This document shows, piece by piece, positions 58,024 through 64,000 of a stretch of DNA of 64,000 nt. The notes under the pieces are model-generated. The model made no database searches and was not told the DNA's origin. It saw only the letters and a list, made by a program, of their open reading frames with translations. The translations under genes and the position numbers were made by a program. How positions within the stretch are numbered: the stretch's first letter is position 1; the number at the start of each line of letters is the position of its first letter. Origin of the DNA: a virus; the IMG/VR virus record IMGVR_UViG_3300018962_000001, positions 124,001-188,000 of that record; one strand, written 5' to 3'.

Positions 58024-58761
58024 ATGCCTAAATATCACACGGCACACGATACGCTGCGCACCAAGAACCAGCTTCACGTGGTAGGGCACTGTCCAATCTC
58101 GCACAAGCGCCAGTTTGCTGCCTTGGAACCGGCGACCAGCGAGGCCAAGCGACTCAGCGACGAGTCCGGGTATGTCATCCTTCCCTACCAAGCAGTGTGT
58201 TGCCCGTATTACCACGTCGGCAAGCAGCGGTGTCCCCGTTGTTCGGGGTATCTGAAGCTGGCAGGCCATGTGTGCCCCAATCCTGATATGACCGTGCCAC
58301 CACGCGGCTTCGATCTAGCCGATCTTCCCGCGATTGACTCCGAGTATGCTGCGCTGGGCGCGCAGCTCACGGCCCTTTCACGCGATCTCGCGCAGATTCG
58401 CCAGGGCATTCTCGATCCGGCGCTCCGGGCGGGCCAGCCCGTGGCGGTGTATCGGGCAATGGCAATCGCTGAATGTGAGCGAATCAAAGATCGCCGCCGG
58501 GAGCTTCAGCCGATTCGCCATCGCCTCCATCAGTTTCGCGACTATCAGGCAAAAGTCGCGCGGATCAGCACGTGGAGCGCCGATCCCCCGGATCTCGCCG
58601 ACACCCGTGATCTCCTCATGCAGATTCGGACCTATTTTGCCATCCGTGAGATCGAGGGCGATCTCACGCCTGTGGAACAGGCACTCCGAACGGCAATCTC
58701 ACGCTGGCTTGTGGCAAATCAGCCCCCCGACCCACTGGAAGCTGCCGATGAAGCCCCTTGA
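58024..58761 (+). CDS. zinc-finger and helical hypothetical protein, 245 aa
   Basis: ATG 58024 follows AAAGGAAG. The first 90 residues have Cys/His sites: HVVGHCPISH, AVCCPYYHVG, RCPRCSGYLKLAGHVC; they could form one or two zinc sites. Residues 95-240 are long helices (GAQLTALSRDLAQIRQGI; ECERIKDRRRELQPIRHRL), like a coiled hairpin. Nucleic-acid binding is plausible. It ends just before the next promoter. Confidence 0.65.
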   Translation: MPKYHTAHDTLRTKNQLHVVGHCPISHKRQFAALEPATSEAKRLSDESGYVILPYQAVCCPYYHVGKQRCPRCSGYLKLAGHVCPNPDMTVPPRGFDLADLPAIDSEYAALGAQLTALSRDLAQIRQGILDPALRAGQPVAVYRAMAIAECERIKDRRRELQPIRHRLHQFRDYQAKVARISTWSADPPDLADTRDLLMQIRTYFAIREIEGDLTPVEQALRTAISRWLVANQPPDPLEAADEAP

Positions 58762-58786
58762 CTTGCGCGCCGGAATACGCTAAGAT
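58758..58786 (+). promoter_or_regulatory. sigma70-like promoter overlapping the preceding stop
   Basis: TTGACT (58758-58763) and TAAGAT (58781-58786) have a 17-base spacer starting TGCGC and ending ATACGC. The -35 overlaps the stop codon of the upstream gene (TGA at 58759-58761). Confidence 0.7.
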
Positions 58787-58814
58787 GAGTGAGTAGCAAG
58801 ACAGGAGCGCACGT

Positions 58815-59468
58815 ATGACATATCCACTCACGCAGGAGGGACCGGCGGCGGCGGGCCGGTATCTGACACGCGAGGAAGCCCGGCAGATCTACCACCAGTA
58901 CGACTCGGAGCATACCGCCCTGAAGGGTCAGATCGATCGTCTCAGCGAGTGTGTGCTGGCACGCGAGATCGCTGAAGGGGCAGCGGCGGCGGTTCGCTTT
59001 GCCGATGATCTGACCTCTGACCCGTGGACCGGATTCTTTCTGTCGGTTGCGGAGCAACCGACGCGGTTTCCCGGCGTCTTTTGCAATGCCCGCTGCGAGG
59101 CAGAGGGACGAATCGCGTATCCCGACAAGTCCGATGCCGCGTGGCATGGCGCGCAAACGGGACATTGCCATGCCCCGACCTGCGGCCAATGGGATGTACG
59201 GCACGAGGCTCCGTTATGGAGTCCCCAGAACCCCATCTATCTGATCGTGCGGCACCGCAGCGCGGCGCTGGACTATCTGGATGGCTATGCCGTGATCGCC
59301 GCGCGCGTGGGAGCCTTCCTGATCGCCGCTGTGCGGCCCCAGGATGCCGTCTATTGCCGCGACCGCATGATCAGCGGTATCCGGGTGCTGGGCGCGCGCG
59401 AGTTCTTTCCCACGCTCGCCACGGCGGTCACGGTGGCGGCGGGGCTGGATCGGTTTGAAAGAGTCTAA
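58815..59468 (+). CDS. hypothetical protein, 217 aa
   Basis: ATG 58815 follows AGGAGCG, 28 bases after the -10 box. An N-terminal helix region (LTREEARQIYHQYDSEH) leads to a Cys-rich middle (VFCNARCEAEGR near residue 90, and GHCHAPTCGQWDVRH near 112). The C-terminal half is hydrophobic mixed (NPIYLIVRHRS, YAVIAARVGAFLIAAV). One zinc site is likely. Heads the right-hand operon. Function unknown. Confidence 0.65.
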   Translation: MTYPLTQEGPAAAGRYLTREEARQIYHQYDSEHTALKGQIDRLSECVLAREIAEGAAAAVRFADDLTSDPWTGFFLSVAEQPTRFPGVFCNARCEAEGRIAYPDKSDAAWHGAQTGHCHAPTCGQWDVRHEAPLWSPQNPIYLIVRHRSAALDYLDGYAVIAARVGAFLIAAVRPQDAVYCRDRMISGIRVLGAREFFPTLATAVTVAAGLDRFERV

Positions 59469-59469
59469 C

Positions 59470-59787
59470 ATGGTACAGCCATTTACCGAGAAAACTCCTG
59501 CCCACACGATTGCGCAGGAACCATTGTCGGAGCAGCGCCAGAGTGATCAAAGCATTGTGATTGTTGCCGCGCGCCGCCTCCTGCGAATCTCGCCCTATCC
59601 GTGGACCTTTCGCCGATGTACACCGGGAAGTCAAGTCGTCGAGTTTCAAGCCCTGATCCCAGGGGACGGCGTGATTGCGACCTATTACCCGTTTACACGG
59701 CTCATCACCTTCGCGTTCATGTCCGGGTTACAGGCGCGGATTGAGTTTACCGCGCCGCTGGAGCCGGACTCAACCGGCACTAGCTAA
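59470..59787 (+). CDS. hypothetical protein, 105 aa
   Basis: ATG 59470 is one base after the upstream stop, with GAAAGAG before it. The protein has a polar N-terminus (residues 1-26), then SIVIVAARRLLRISPYPWTF and strands QVVEFQALIPGDGVIATYYPFTRLITFAF. Small mixed fold without known motifs. Confidence 0.6.
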   Translation: MVQPFTEKTPAHTIAQEPLSEQRQSDQSIVIVAARRLLRISPYPWTFRRCTPGSQVVEFQALIPGDGVIATYYPFTRLITFAFMSGLQARIEFTAPLEPDSTGTS

Positions 59788-59800
59788 AAGGAGCGTGTGC

Positions 59801-60211
59801 ATGTCGACTCAGGATGATCTGATCCCACCACGATCCAAGGAGCGATTCCTGGTTCAGTTTGAATCTACCCGTGAGGAAGTGGACGCCCTGCTGCGGTTGC
59901 TCGCTTGCGCGCCATCGATTGTGTCGATCGTCGATCCCGACAGCTTCCATCTTCTGCGCATCGAACCAGCCGTGCATAGCGCGCTCCTCCTCCCTCTGCC
60001 GCTGGATGGGCCGACCGTGCCATCCTTGGAGCTGTATCAGCTTGAAATGCAGCTCGCGCAGGCGCGGCAGAACGCCTGGGAGTCGCTGACGCGCTCGGTA
60101 GCGGAGGCGGATCGCAACGCCGCCTTCGAGGCGCTGGAACGGGCGCGAGTCGCCTACGATCAAGCACTGGGGCGACTTCCAGGCCGCGAAGCACCTGAGG
60201 AGTCCCGATGA
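59801..60211 (+). CDS. hypothetical helical protein, 136 aa
   Basis: ATG 59801 follows AAAAGGAG. The first half has strand-helix segments (ERFLVQFESTREEVDALLRLLACAPSIVSIV); the second half is one long helix (LELYQLEMQLAQARQNAWESLTRSVAEADRNAA, in part) with coiled-coil character. Overlaps the next gene by 4 bases. Function unknown. Confidence 0.6.
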   Translation: MSTQDDLIPPRSKERFLVQFESTREEVDALLRLLACAPSIVSIVDPDSFHLLRIEPAVHSALLLPLPLDGPTVPSLELYQLEMQLAQARQNAWESLTRSVAEADRNAAFEALERARVAYDQALGRLPGREAPEESR

Positions 60212-60681
60212 AACCACCCCTGTTTGACGAGCCGCCCCCAGTTGACGAGCCGCCGCCGGATCTCAGCCTTGCACTCCGGCAGGTGGCGGCCTGGGAGCAG
60301 ATCGCCGCCGCCGCCGCCGGGAGGGTTGCCATTCTCCGGGCAATCTTCGTTCTTCTCATCCTGTATATCTTGATGTACGGGTACTTCCTCTCTCCAAGCG
60401 CCGACGATCTGCGCATTCAAACCCTGCCCGGCGCAACCTGCGTCTGGATTGAAGGCCAAATGCGACTTACGATGCAGTGCGTCCCGAATGGTCGGGCCAC
60501 GATTCCATCACAGGAGGAGACCCCCGATGACTCTGTCCCGATGGGGCGAACTAACCACCGTTCAGGTAGCCTACTTTCGCACGGGCGATCACCCCTGGAC
60601 GGCGCTGGACGGACCGATTGCCACGAGCGCAGAGTCGGACTCTGCGCTCGTGGGGACCGTCATTGCCGGGTTGTCGATTGA
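60208..60681 (+). CDS. membrane-anchored small protein with suspicious 3' end, up to 157 aa
   Basis: The start ATG 60208 overlaps the upstream stop. Pro-rich residues 1-18 precede a helix with an Ala run (GCC repeat) and one transmembrane segment (AILRAIFVLLILYILMYGYFL, about 42-62); a short periplasmic part follows. From about residue 107 the frame runs under the next gene for 155 bases and turns Arg/Ser/His rich, unlike real coding here. A single-base change in the CCCCC run just before 60526 would place a stop at 60528-60530, so the true protein probably ends there. Confidence 0.55.
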   Translation: MKPPLFDEPPPVDEPPPDLSLALRQVAAWEQIAAAAAGRVAILRAIFVLLILYILMYGYFLSPSADDLRIQTLPGATCVWIEGQMRLTMQCVPNGRATIPSQEETPDDSVPMGRTNHRSGSLLSHGRSPLDGAGRTDCHERRVGLCARGDRHCRVVD

Positions 60682-61540
60682 GCCATTTTCGACCGATGAG
60701 CTGGAGCGGCTCGTCGACGCAGCGGAGATGCCCGCACCCTCCGAAGCCAGTCCTCTGCGACTGTGCGGCTGTTGCGGGGCGGTATTAAGCGGATCGCCGC
60801 CGTTTGATCCGGTCTGGTGGCAAGGTGGCGAACTCTGGTGGTTGGCCGACCAAGACTATGGCACCGTGGAAACCGCCTGGGACGAGGCGACCGGCCTGCT
60901 GTTGTGCGACGCGGCACGATTCGAGATCGCGGCGATCGCCTGGGGATCGACCGATGAGCCAGGAAACGGTCCCAGCTATCTCGCCACAGAGATCGGGAAT
61001 GTCAGTATGCGCGACCTGTTTGCGCCGTTTCTCGGGGATCTGAAGGTCGCTGCCGATTGGGTCCGCTGGCGGCGCGGTGAAGGGCGCGATCGGTTCGTCA
61101 GCTTCGTGGTCTTGTGGGAATGTTCCCAGGAGATCGGAGGCGGCTATTTTGGCGATGATTGGGAGGTGGCGGTGGATTTCGTCGGGATTGTGCGGCCCAC
61201 ACGCACCGGCCTCGATGTGATCCCTCCCGCCCAGTACGATACACGAGGAGGACCGCAGATGCAAATTACAACCCAGCGCCGATCCGGCGATTGGATGGCG
61301 TGCCTGGATGGGGATCTCACCAAGTTTGAAACCGGACGGACGGAGGAGGAGGCGGTTGGGACGCTGATTCGGACTCGTGCCGCCGAAGTGCCCGATCATA
61401 CCGTGATCCAAACGCAGCTGACCAACTGGCGGGCAAGCCGGGCGGGCGTGGCGGTGCTCGGAGCGGAGGCGATCGCCTCCGGCAGCGTCCAGATCCGGCG
61501 GCTTCCTCCCGAATCGGGTGGAACTGGAGCCCCACGATGA
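60527..61540 (+). CDS. hypothetical two-part protein with HicB-like C-terminus, 337 aa
   Basis: ATG 60527 follows AGGAGGAG. Residues 1-245 are unassigned, with one LCGCCGAVL Cys site near residue 86 and a Trp-rich middle (PPFDPVWWQGGELWWLAD). From residue 245, MQITTQRRSGDWMACLDGD and FETGRTEEEAVGTLI resemble HicB-type antitoxin folds. A good ribosome-binding site (GAGGAGGA, 61246-61253) precedes the internal ATG at 61259, so a separate 93-residue protein may also be made. The fusion looks like loss of a stop between two genes. Confidence 0.6.
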   Translation: MTLSRWGELTTVQVAYFRTGDHPWTALDGPIATSAESDSALVGTVIAGLSIEPFSTDELERLVDAAEMPAPSEASPLRLCGCCGAVLSGSPPFDPVWWQGGELWWLADQDYGTVETAWDEATGLLLCDAARFEIAAIAWGSTDEPGNGPSYLATEIGNVSMRDLFAPFLGDLKVAADWVRWRRGEGRDRFVSFVVLWECSQEIGGGYFGDDWEVAVDFVGIVRPTRTGLDVIPPAQYDTRGGPQMQITTQRRSGDWMACLDGDLTKFETGRTEEEAVGTLIRTRAAEVPDHTVIQTQLTNWRASRAGVAVLGAEAIASGSVQIRRLPPESGGTGAPR

Positions 61541-61893
61541 GCACCGAGACTCCCGATTCCTTGGATCTGTTGCGCCATTGGCCGACCCCGTGGACCGTTC
61601 GCCCCGTAACCCGGTATCACATTGGACTCTATGATGCCGTGGGAAAGCTGGTGCTATCCGCAGAAACGAGTCACCAGACCTTGCTGCTCAGTCTCATCGC
61701 TACCTGTGTGAATCAGGCCGCGGCAACGAAGGACCTGATCGCCGCTGCGCGCGCGCTGTCGGCGGATTGGGAGCCGTTCACCGATGATCAGGAACGGCTG
61801 GTCGTTGCCCCGCCGTATATCCGGGCTGTCCAGCGGGCGGTCGCCCGCTACGACGGCAAACCAACCTGGCCCTATGAAGGAGGTCCGGCATGA
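61537..61893 (+). CDS. hypothetical protein, 118 aa
   Basis: Overlaps the upstream stop (ATGA). A strand-rich beginning (PWTVRPVTRYHIGLYDAVGKLVLSAE) leads into a long helix (HQTLLLSLIATCVNQAAATKDLIAAARALS). Small alpha/beta protein of the operon; no family recognised. Overlaps the next start by 4 bases. Confidence 0.6.
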   Translation: MSTETPDSLDLLRHWPTPWTVRPVTRYHIGLYDAVGKLVLSAETSHQTLLLSLIATCVNQAAATKDLIAAARALSADWEPFTDDQERLVVAPPYIRAVQRAVARYDGKPTWPYEGGPA

Positions 61894-62177
61894 CCCAGTG
61901 CAGTCATCAGCGGGCCGTGGAACACCACCAGTACAAATCCCTGATTCCACGCTTGGATCAAGGACACCTTTTTACCGAGCGCGTGCCCTGCCCGGATTGC
62001 GCGCTCCCCGTTACCCTGATCCCGCAATATAGTCGTCCGGTTCCTCATCTGTTGGTCGTCACCGACGACTACGCGATCACGGCGGATTTCGCGTTCTACG
62101 GCGGCCAGCTCTATCAGACGGTGCAAACCGAGCCACGGACCTATCCGCCGCCGTACGAACGGGAGGTGGGTGGATGA
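61890..62177 (+). CDS. small zinc-binding hypothetical protein, 95 aa
   Basis: Overlaps its neighbours at both ends (ATGA). The first half holds CSHQRAVEHHQ near the N-terminus and CPDC (about 33-36), together a candidate zinc site, followed by a strand-rich region (HLLVVTDDYAITADFAFYGG). Trp-free, Tyr and Pro rich at the end. Confidence 0.6.
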   Translation: MTQCSHQRAVEHHQYKSLIPRLDQGHLFTERVPCPDCALPVTLIPQYSRPVPHLLVVTDDYAITADFAFYGGQLYQTVQTEPRTYPPPYEREVGG

Positions 62178-62536
62178 CGATCTCGTTTCCGAATGATCCA
62201 CAAGCCTTCTTTCTCCACCTTGCCAACTATTGTGACGGGCCGGTCACGGCGGTAACCCTGAGCTTCCACGCCGATCCGGTGGCCTTTGGGTGGCGAATCT
62301 CGGCAAATTACTATCCTGAGTCCCGGCGGCTGATGCGCGACCACTTTTATCTCACCGCTGATCCGCAGATGGATCGGTTGATCCAACTCAGCATTGAGGG
62401 GCGCATCATTGAGGCCGTGCCAGGCGGGATTCCAGGGCCGGATGGTGATCCGCCGTATCGCCTGTGTGCGGGGATTATGCCCGATACCGATTCCCGGTCC
62501 AACCCGCTGCGCCTGGAGGACCGACATGGCGCTTAG
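62174..62536 (+). CDS. hypothetical protein, 120 aa
   Basis: Overlaps the upstream stop. Strand-rich (VTAVTLSFHADPVAFGWRISANYY near residue 24; HFYLTADPQMDRLIQLSIEG). It ends overlapping the first of three related genes by 11 bases. No family recognised. Confidence 0.6.
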   Translation: MTISFPNDPQAFFLHLANYCDGPVTAVTLSFHADPVAFGWRISANYYPESRRLMRDHFYLTADPQMDRLIQLSIEGRIIEAVPGGIPGPDGDPPYRLCAGIMPDTDSRSNPLRLEDRHGA

Positions 62537-62822
62537 CCCGGATCTGGTGTGTGCGATTAATACGTGGTTTGCCTTTCGGCGAACTCCGCGATGGATCAAT
62601 CACGAAGGCCGGAGTCGCCGGGCTGGTGGTCGCGCGGTGCAGATTCTGACCTGGCCGGATGACCGGACCAAGCAGATGATCGAGGAGCATGTCATCACCG
62701 TGGCCGCTGCGCACGGGATCGCGGTCACGATCCGGCAGTCGGGCATGCTGCTGCTGGCGTGCGGCGATGATCGCTGGATCATCACGGAGCCGATTCCTCC
62801 GTGGGAGGACCGAACGCAATGA
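62526..62822 (+). CDS. tandem-paralogue protein 1, 98 aa
   Basis: ATG 62526 follows GGAGGACC. Pattern: CAINTWFAFRRTPRW, then VQILTWPDDRTKQMIEEHVI, then AHGIAVTIRQSGMLLLACGDDRWIITEPI. The next two genes share the same order of elements. This suggests a small alpha/beta protein expanded by tandem duplication. Overlaps the next start by 4 bases. Confidence 0.65.
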   Translation: MALSPDLVCAINTWFAFRRTPRWINHEGRSRRAGGRAVQILTWPDDRTKQMIEEHVITVAAAHGIAVTIRQSGMLLLACGDDRWIITEPIPPWEDRTQ

Positions 62823-63286
62823 ATCTCAGTATGAACCTGCTGGCCGCGCTAAACACCTATTTCGCCTTCCAGACCATGCCACACCAGCACGGCACGGTCC
62901 AGGTGGTTGGATGGCGCGATGACCCCACGCGCCAGCGGGTCTGTGCCGCGCTGACGGCTACTGCCGAGGAGGATGGGTGGCGGATCGCCATCCGTTCGGA
63001 CGGTATTGCCCTGTTTCGTGATGACGAGTCCCATCTCATCACCGGCCCGATCGAGATTCCACGCCACGCGCCCGGACGGATTCCTACCCGGCTGGCGGAG
63101 TATCTCTGGACCTATACGTGTCTGTGTTTGGGTGATCCGCGCATGACCGGGCCAATTGCCCTGTTTGCCCTGTCGGTGGATGCCGACGCCCACCGGGAGC
63201 AGCTTGCCAGCACGTATCACCAACGCGAGGTGGTGCTCCTTGGCTTCGACGACTGGTGTGATCGTTTTGAAGGAGGATCGGTCTAA
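62819..63286 (+). CDS. tandem-paralogue protein 2 with C-terminal extension, 155 aa
   Basis: Residues 8-85 show the shared pattern: AALNTYFAFQTMP, VQVVGWRDDPTRQRVCAAL, WRIAIRSDGIALFRDDESHLITGPIEI. An extra 70 residues (TYTCLCLGDPRMTGPIALFALSVD, in part) follow, unlike its neighbours. Coupled at both ends. Confidence 0.65.
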   Translation: MNLSMNLLAALNTYFAFQTMPHQHGTVQVVGWRDDPTRQRVCAALTATAEEDGWRIAIRSDGIALFRDDESHLITGPIEIPRHAPGRIPTRLAEYLWTYTCLCLGDPRMTGPIALFALSVDADAHREQLASTYHQREVVLLGFDDWCDRFEGGSV

Positions 63287-63546
63287 TGCGCCTGAGTGCT
63301 GCGATGAAAGCCGCGATTAATACCTATTATGCGTTCCGGCGGACCCCAACCCGCGTGGCAACACTGGAACGTGGTGGATCGCTCTACAACGTCGGCTGGC
63401 CCGACAGTGCGACCAAGGAGCGGATCTGCCAACACGTGTGTGATGTTGCCGCTACGCACGGGATCAGTGTGTCGATTGTGCCGGGGACCATCTTCCTCCG
63501 GCGTGGCACGCAACGCCTGCAAGTGAATGGACCAATCGAGCCATGA
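63286..63546 (+). CDS. tandem-paralogue protein 3, 86 aa
   Basis: A TAATG overlap links it to the previous gene. It has the shared pattern AAINTYYAFRRTP, YNVGWPDSATKERICQHV, THGISVSIVPGTIFLRRGTQRLQVNGPIE. It lacks the extension of copy 2 and is closest to copy 1 at the N-terminus. Confidence 0.65.
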   Translation: MRLSAAMKAAINTYYAFRRTPTRVATLERGGSLYNVGWPDSATKERICQHVCDVAATHGISVSIVPGTIFLRRGTQRLQVNGPIEP

Positions 63547-64000
63547 GTGACCACCGAACCCTGCGCAGCGATGGGACGCTGCGCTATGCTGATGGAATCT
63601 ACCGACTCGCGCAGTTCGAGGGCGGCGACCCTGACGGCGAGTGGTGGAATCAACGAGTTGATCCGTATCTAGGAAAGCGGGTGGAGGTGGAGCTGGACGA
63701 CGGGATTCAACTCGGAAAATTGGCCGTGTCTGATCCACGCACGGGCGACTTCCTCTTTTATATGTTTCGCGATCAGGACGTTGGTCCGCCGCCGCCGCCA
63801 CTGGATACCCAGGTGGCGGAAGATGGCGCGGTGTATTATTCCTGGCGCTGGTGGATGCCGGAAGCCCCCGCTTCAGTCTGGCGGCGCTGGATCGGCAAGG
63901 TGGTGCATCTCCATGATGATCCCGACGCGCCCCAGGATCGAGTTCAGGTCGTTGATCCGGCGACCGGCACCACCCTGTGGTGGGCGCTCATCGTGCCACT
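63543..64000 (+). CDS. Trp-rich hypothetical protein (partial, runs off the window)
   Basis: ATG 63543 overlaps the upstream stop (ATGA). The frame stays open to the end of the window (152 residues seen). Two similar halves are visible: GEWWNQRVDPYLGKRVEVELDDG then VSDPRTGDFLFYMF, and WWMPEAPASVWRRWIGKVVHLHDD then VVDPATGTTLWWALI. This suggests an internal duplication of a strand-rich ~70-residue domain. A CCG-repeat-encoded Pro run links the halves. C-terminus lies outside. Confidence 0.6.
   Translation, partial: MSDHRTLRSDGTLRYADGIYRLAQFEGGDPDGEWWNQRVDPYLGKRVEVELDDGIQLGKLAVSDPRTGDFLFYMFRDQDVGPPPPPLDTQVAEDGAVYYSWRWWMPEAPASVWRRWIGKVVHLHDDPDAPQDRVQVVDPATGTTLWWALIVP

Noticed and set aside
1-64000. 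Integrase, reverse transcriptase (retron or diversity-generating element), terminase or portal
   Set aside because: Searched for by motif in the visible proteins and not found; the genes may lie outside the window, so no claim about lifestyle is made from their absence.
52035-64000. Anti-CRISPR or anti-defence assignment for the small right-hand genes
   Set aside because: Apart from the macro domain, none shows a recognisable signature; size and position alone are not enough.

Overview
The window is a contiguous piece of a GC-rich tailed double-stranded DNA phage (or prophage) of siphovirus type. Evidence: a head and tail gene series in conventional order, a tape-measure protein of about 2547 residues carrying two peptidoglycan-hydrolase domains, a tail-chaperone pair that overlaps in the -1 frame, several giant modular tail or fibre proteins, and many short genes coupled by ATGA, GTGA or TAATG overlaps. 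No terminase, portal, DNA polymerase, integrase or lysis cassette was recognised, so the genome continues beyond both ends. Consensus sigma70-like promoters and a lipobox lipoprotein point to a bacterial host; the host genus cannot be told from the sequence.

Layout. (1) 1-5828, + strand: small accessory genes (HigA-like regulator, DUF4031, a zinc-finger/HTH protein, a HAD-like protein, a DUF892 ferritin-like protein), three tRNAs (Asp, Arg, Ile), three promoters and one terminator. (2) 51940 down to 5804, - strand: the virion region. In transcription order it holds small virion or unknown proteins, a 1686-residue modular adhesin, scaffold, decoration protein, major capsid protein, head-tail connectors, major tail protein, tail chaperones, tape measure, small tail proteins, a 2235-residue protein with a glycoside-hydrolase-like barrel, a 1426-residue propeller/CBM-like protein, and a 1974-residue hub/fibre ending in an S74 intramolecular chaperone. 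(3) 52035-64000, + strand: early or accessory genes under a family of similar promoters (macro domain, DUF932, lipoprotein, zinc-finger proteins, tandem paralogues).

The most unusual part is at 33.4-37.4 kb. Between the tail chaperones and the tape measure, normally neighbours, sits an island with a divergent HTH regulator (-) and three + genes: a RAMP-like protein with a perfect Gly-rich loop, an HNH nuclease and a small membrane protein. Around and between them the intergenic DNA consists of phase-locked degenerate pentamers (GGYNN, GG every 5 bases) for hundreds of bases. These are interrupted at roughly 80-130 base spacing by hairpins with fixed flanks and loop start but different, compensating 5-bp stems. 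A further pentamer array plus hairpin lies in the tape-measure leader. This array/hairpin/RAMP/HNH locus is the best candidate here for an undescribed system; its function is not known and the link between its parts is inference.

Other points of note: (CGG)n runs that fall in different frames and on both strands, a shared LamG plus Arg-rich repeat module in two giant virion proteins, and a family of right-hand promoters with conserved spacer ends.
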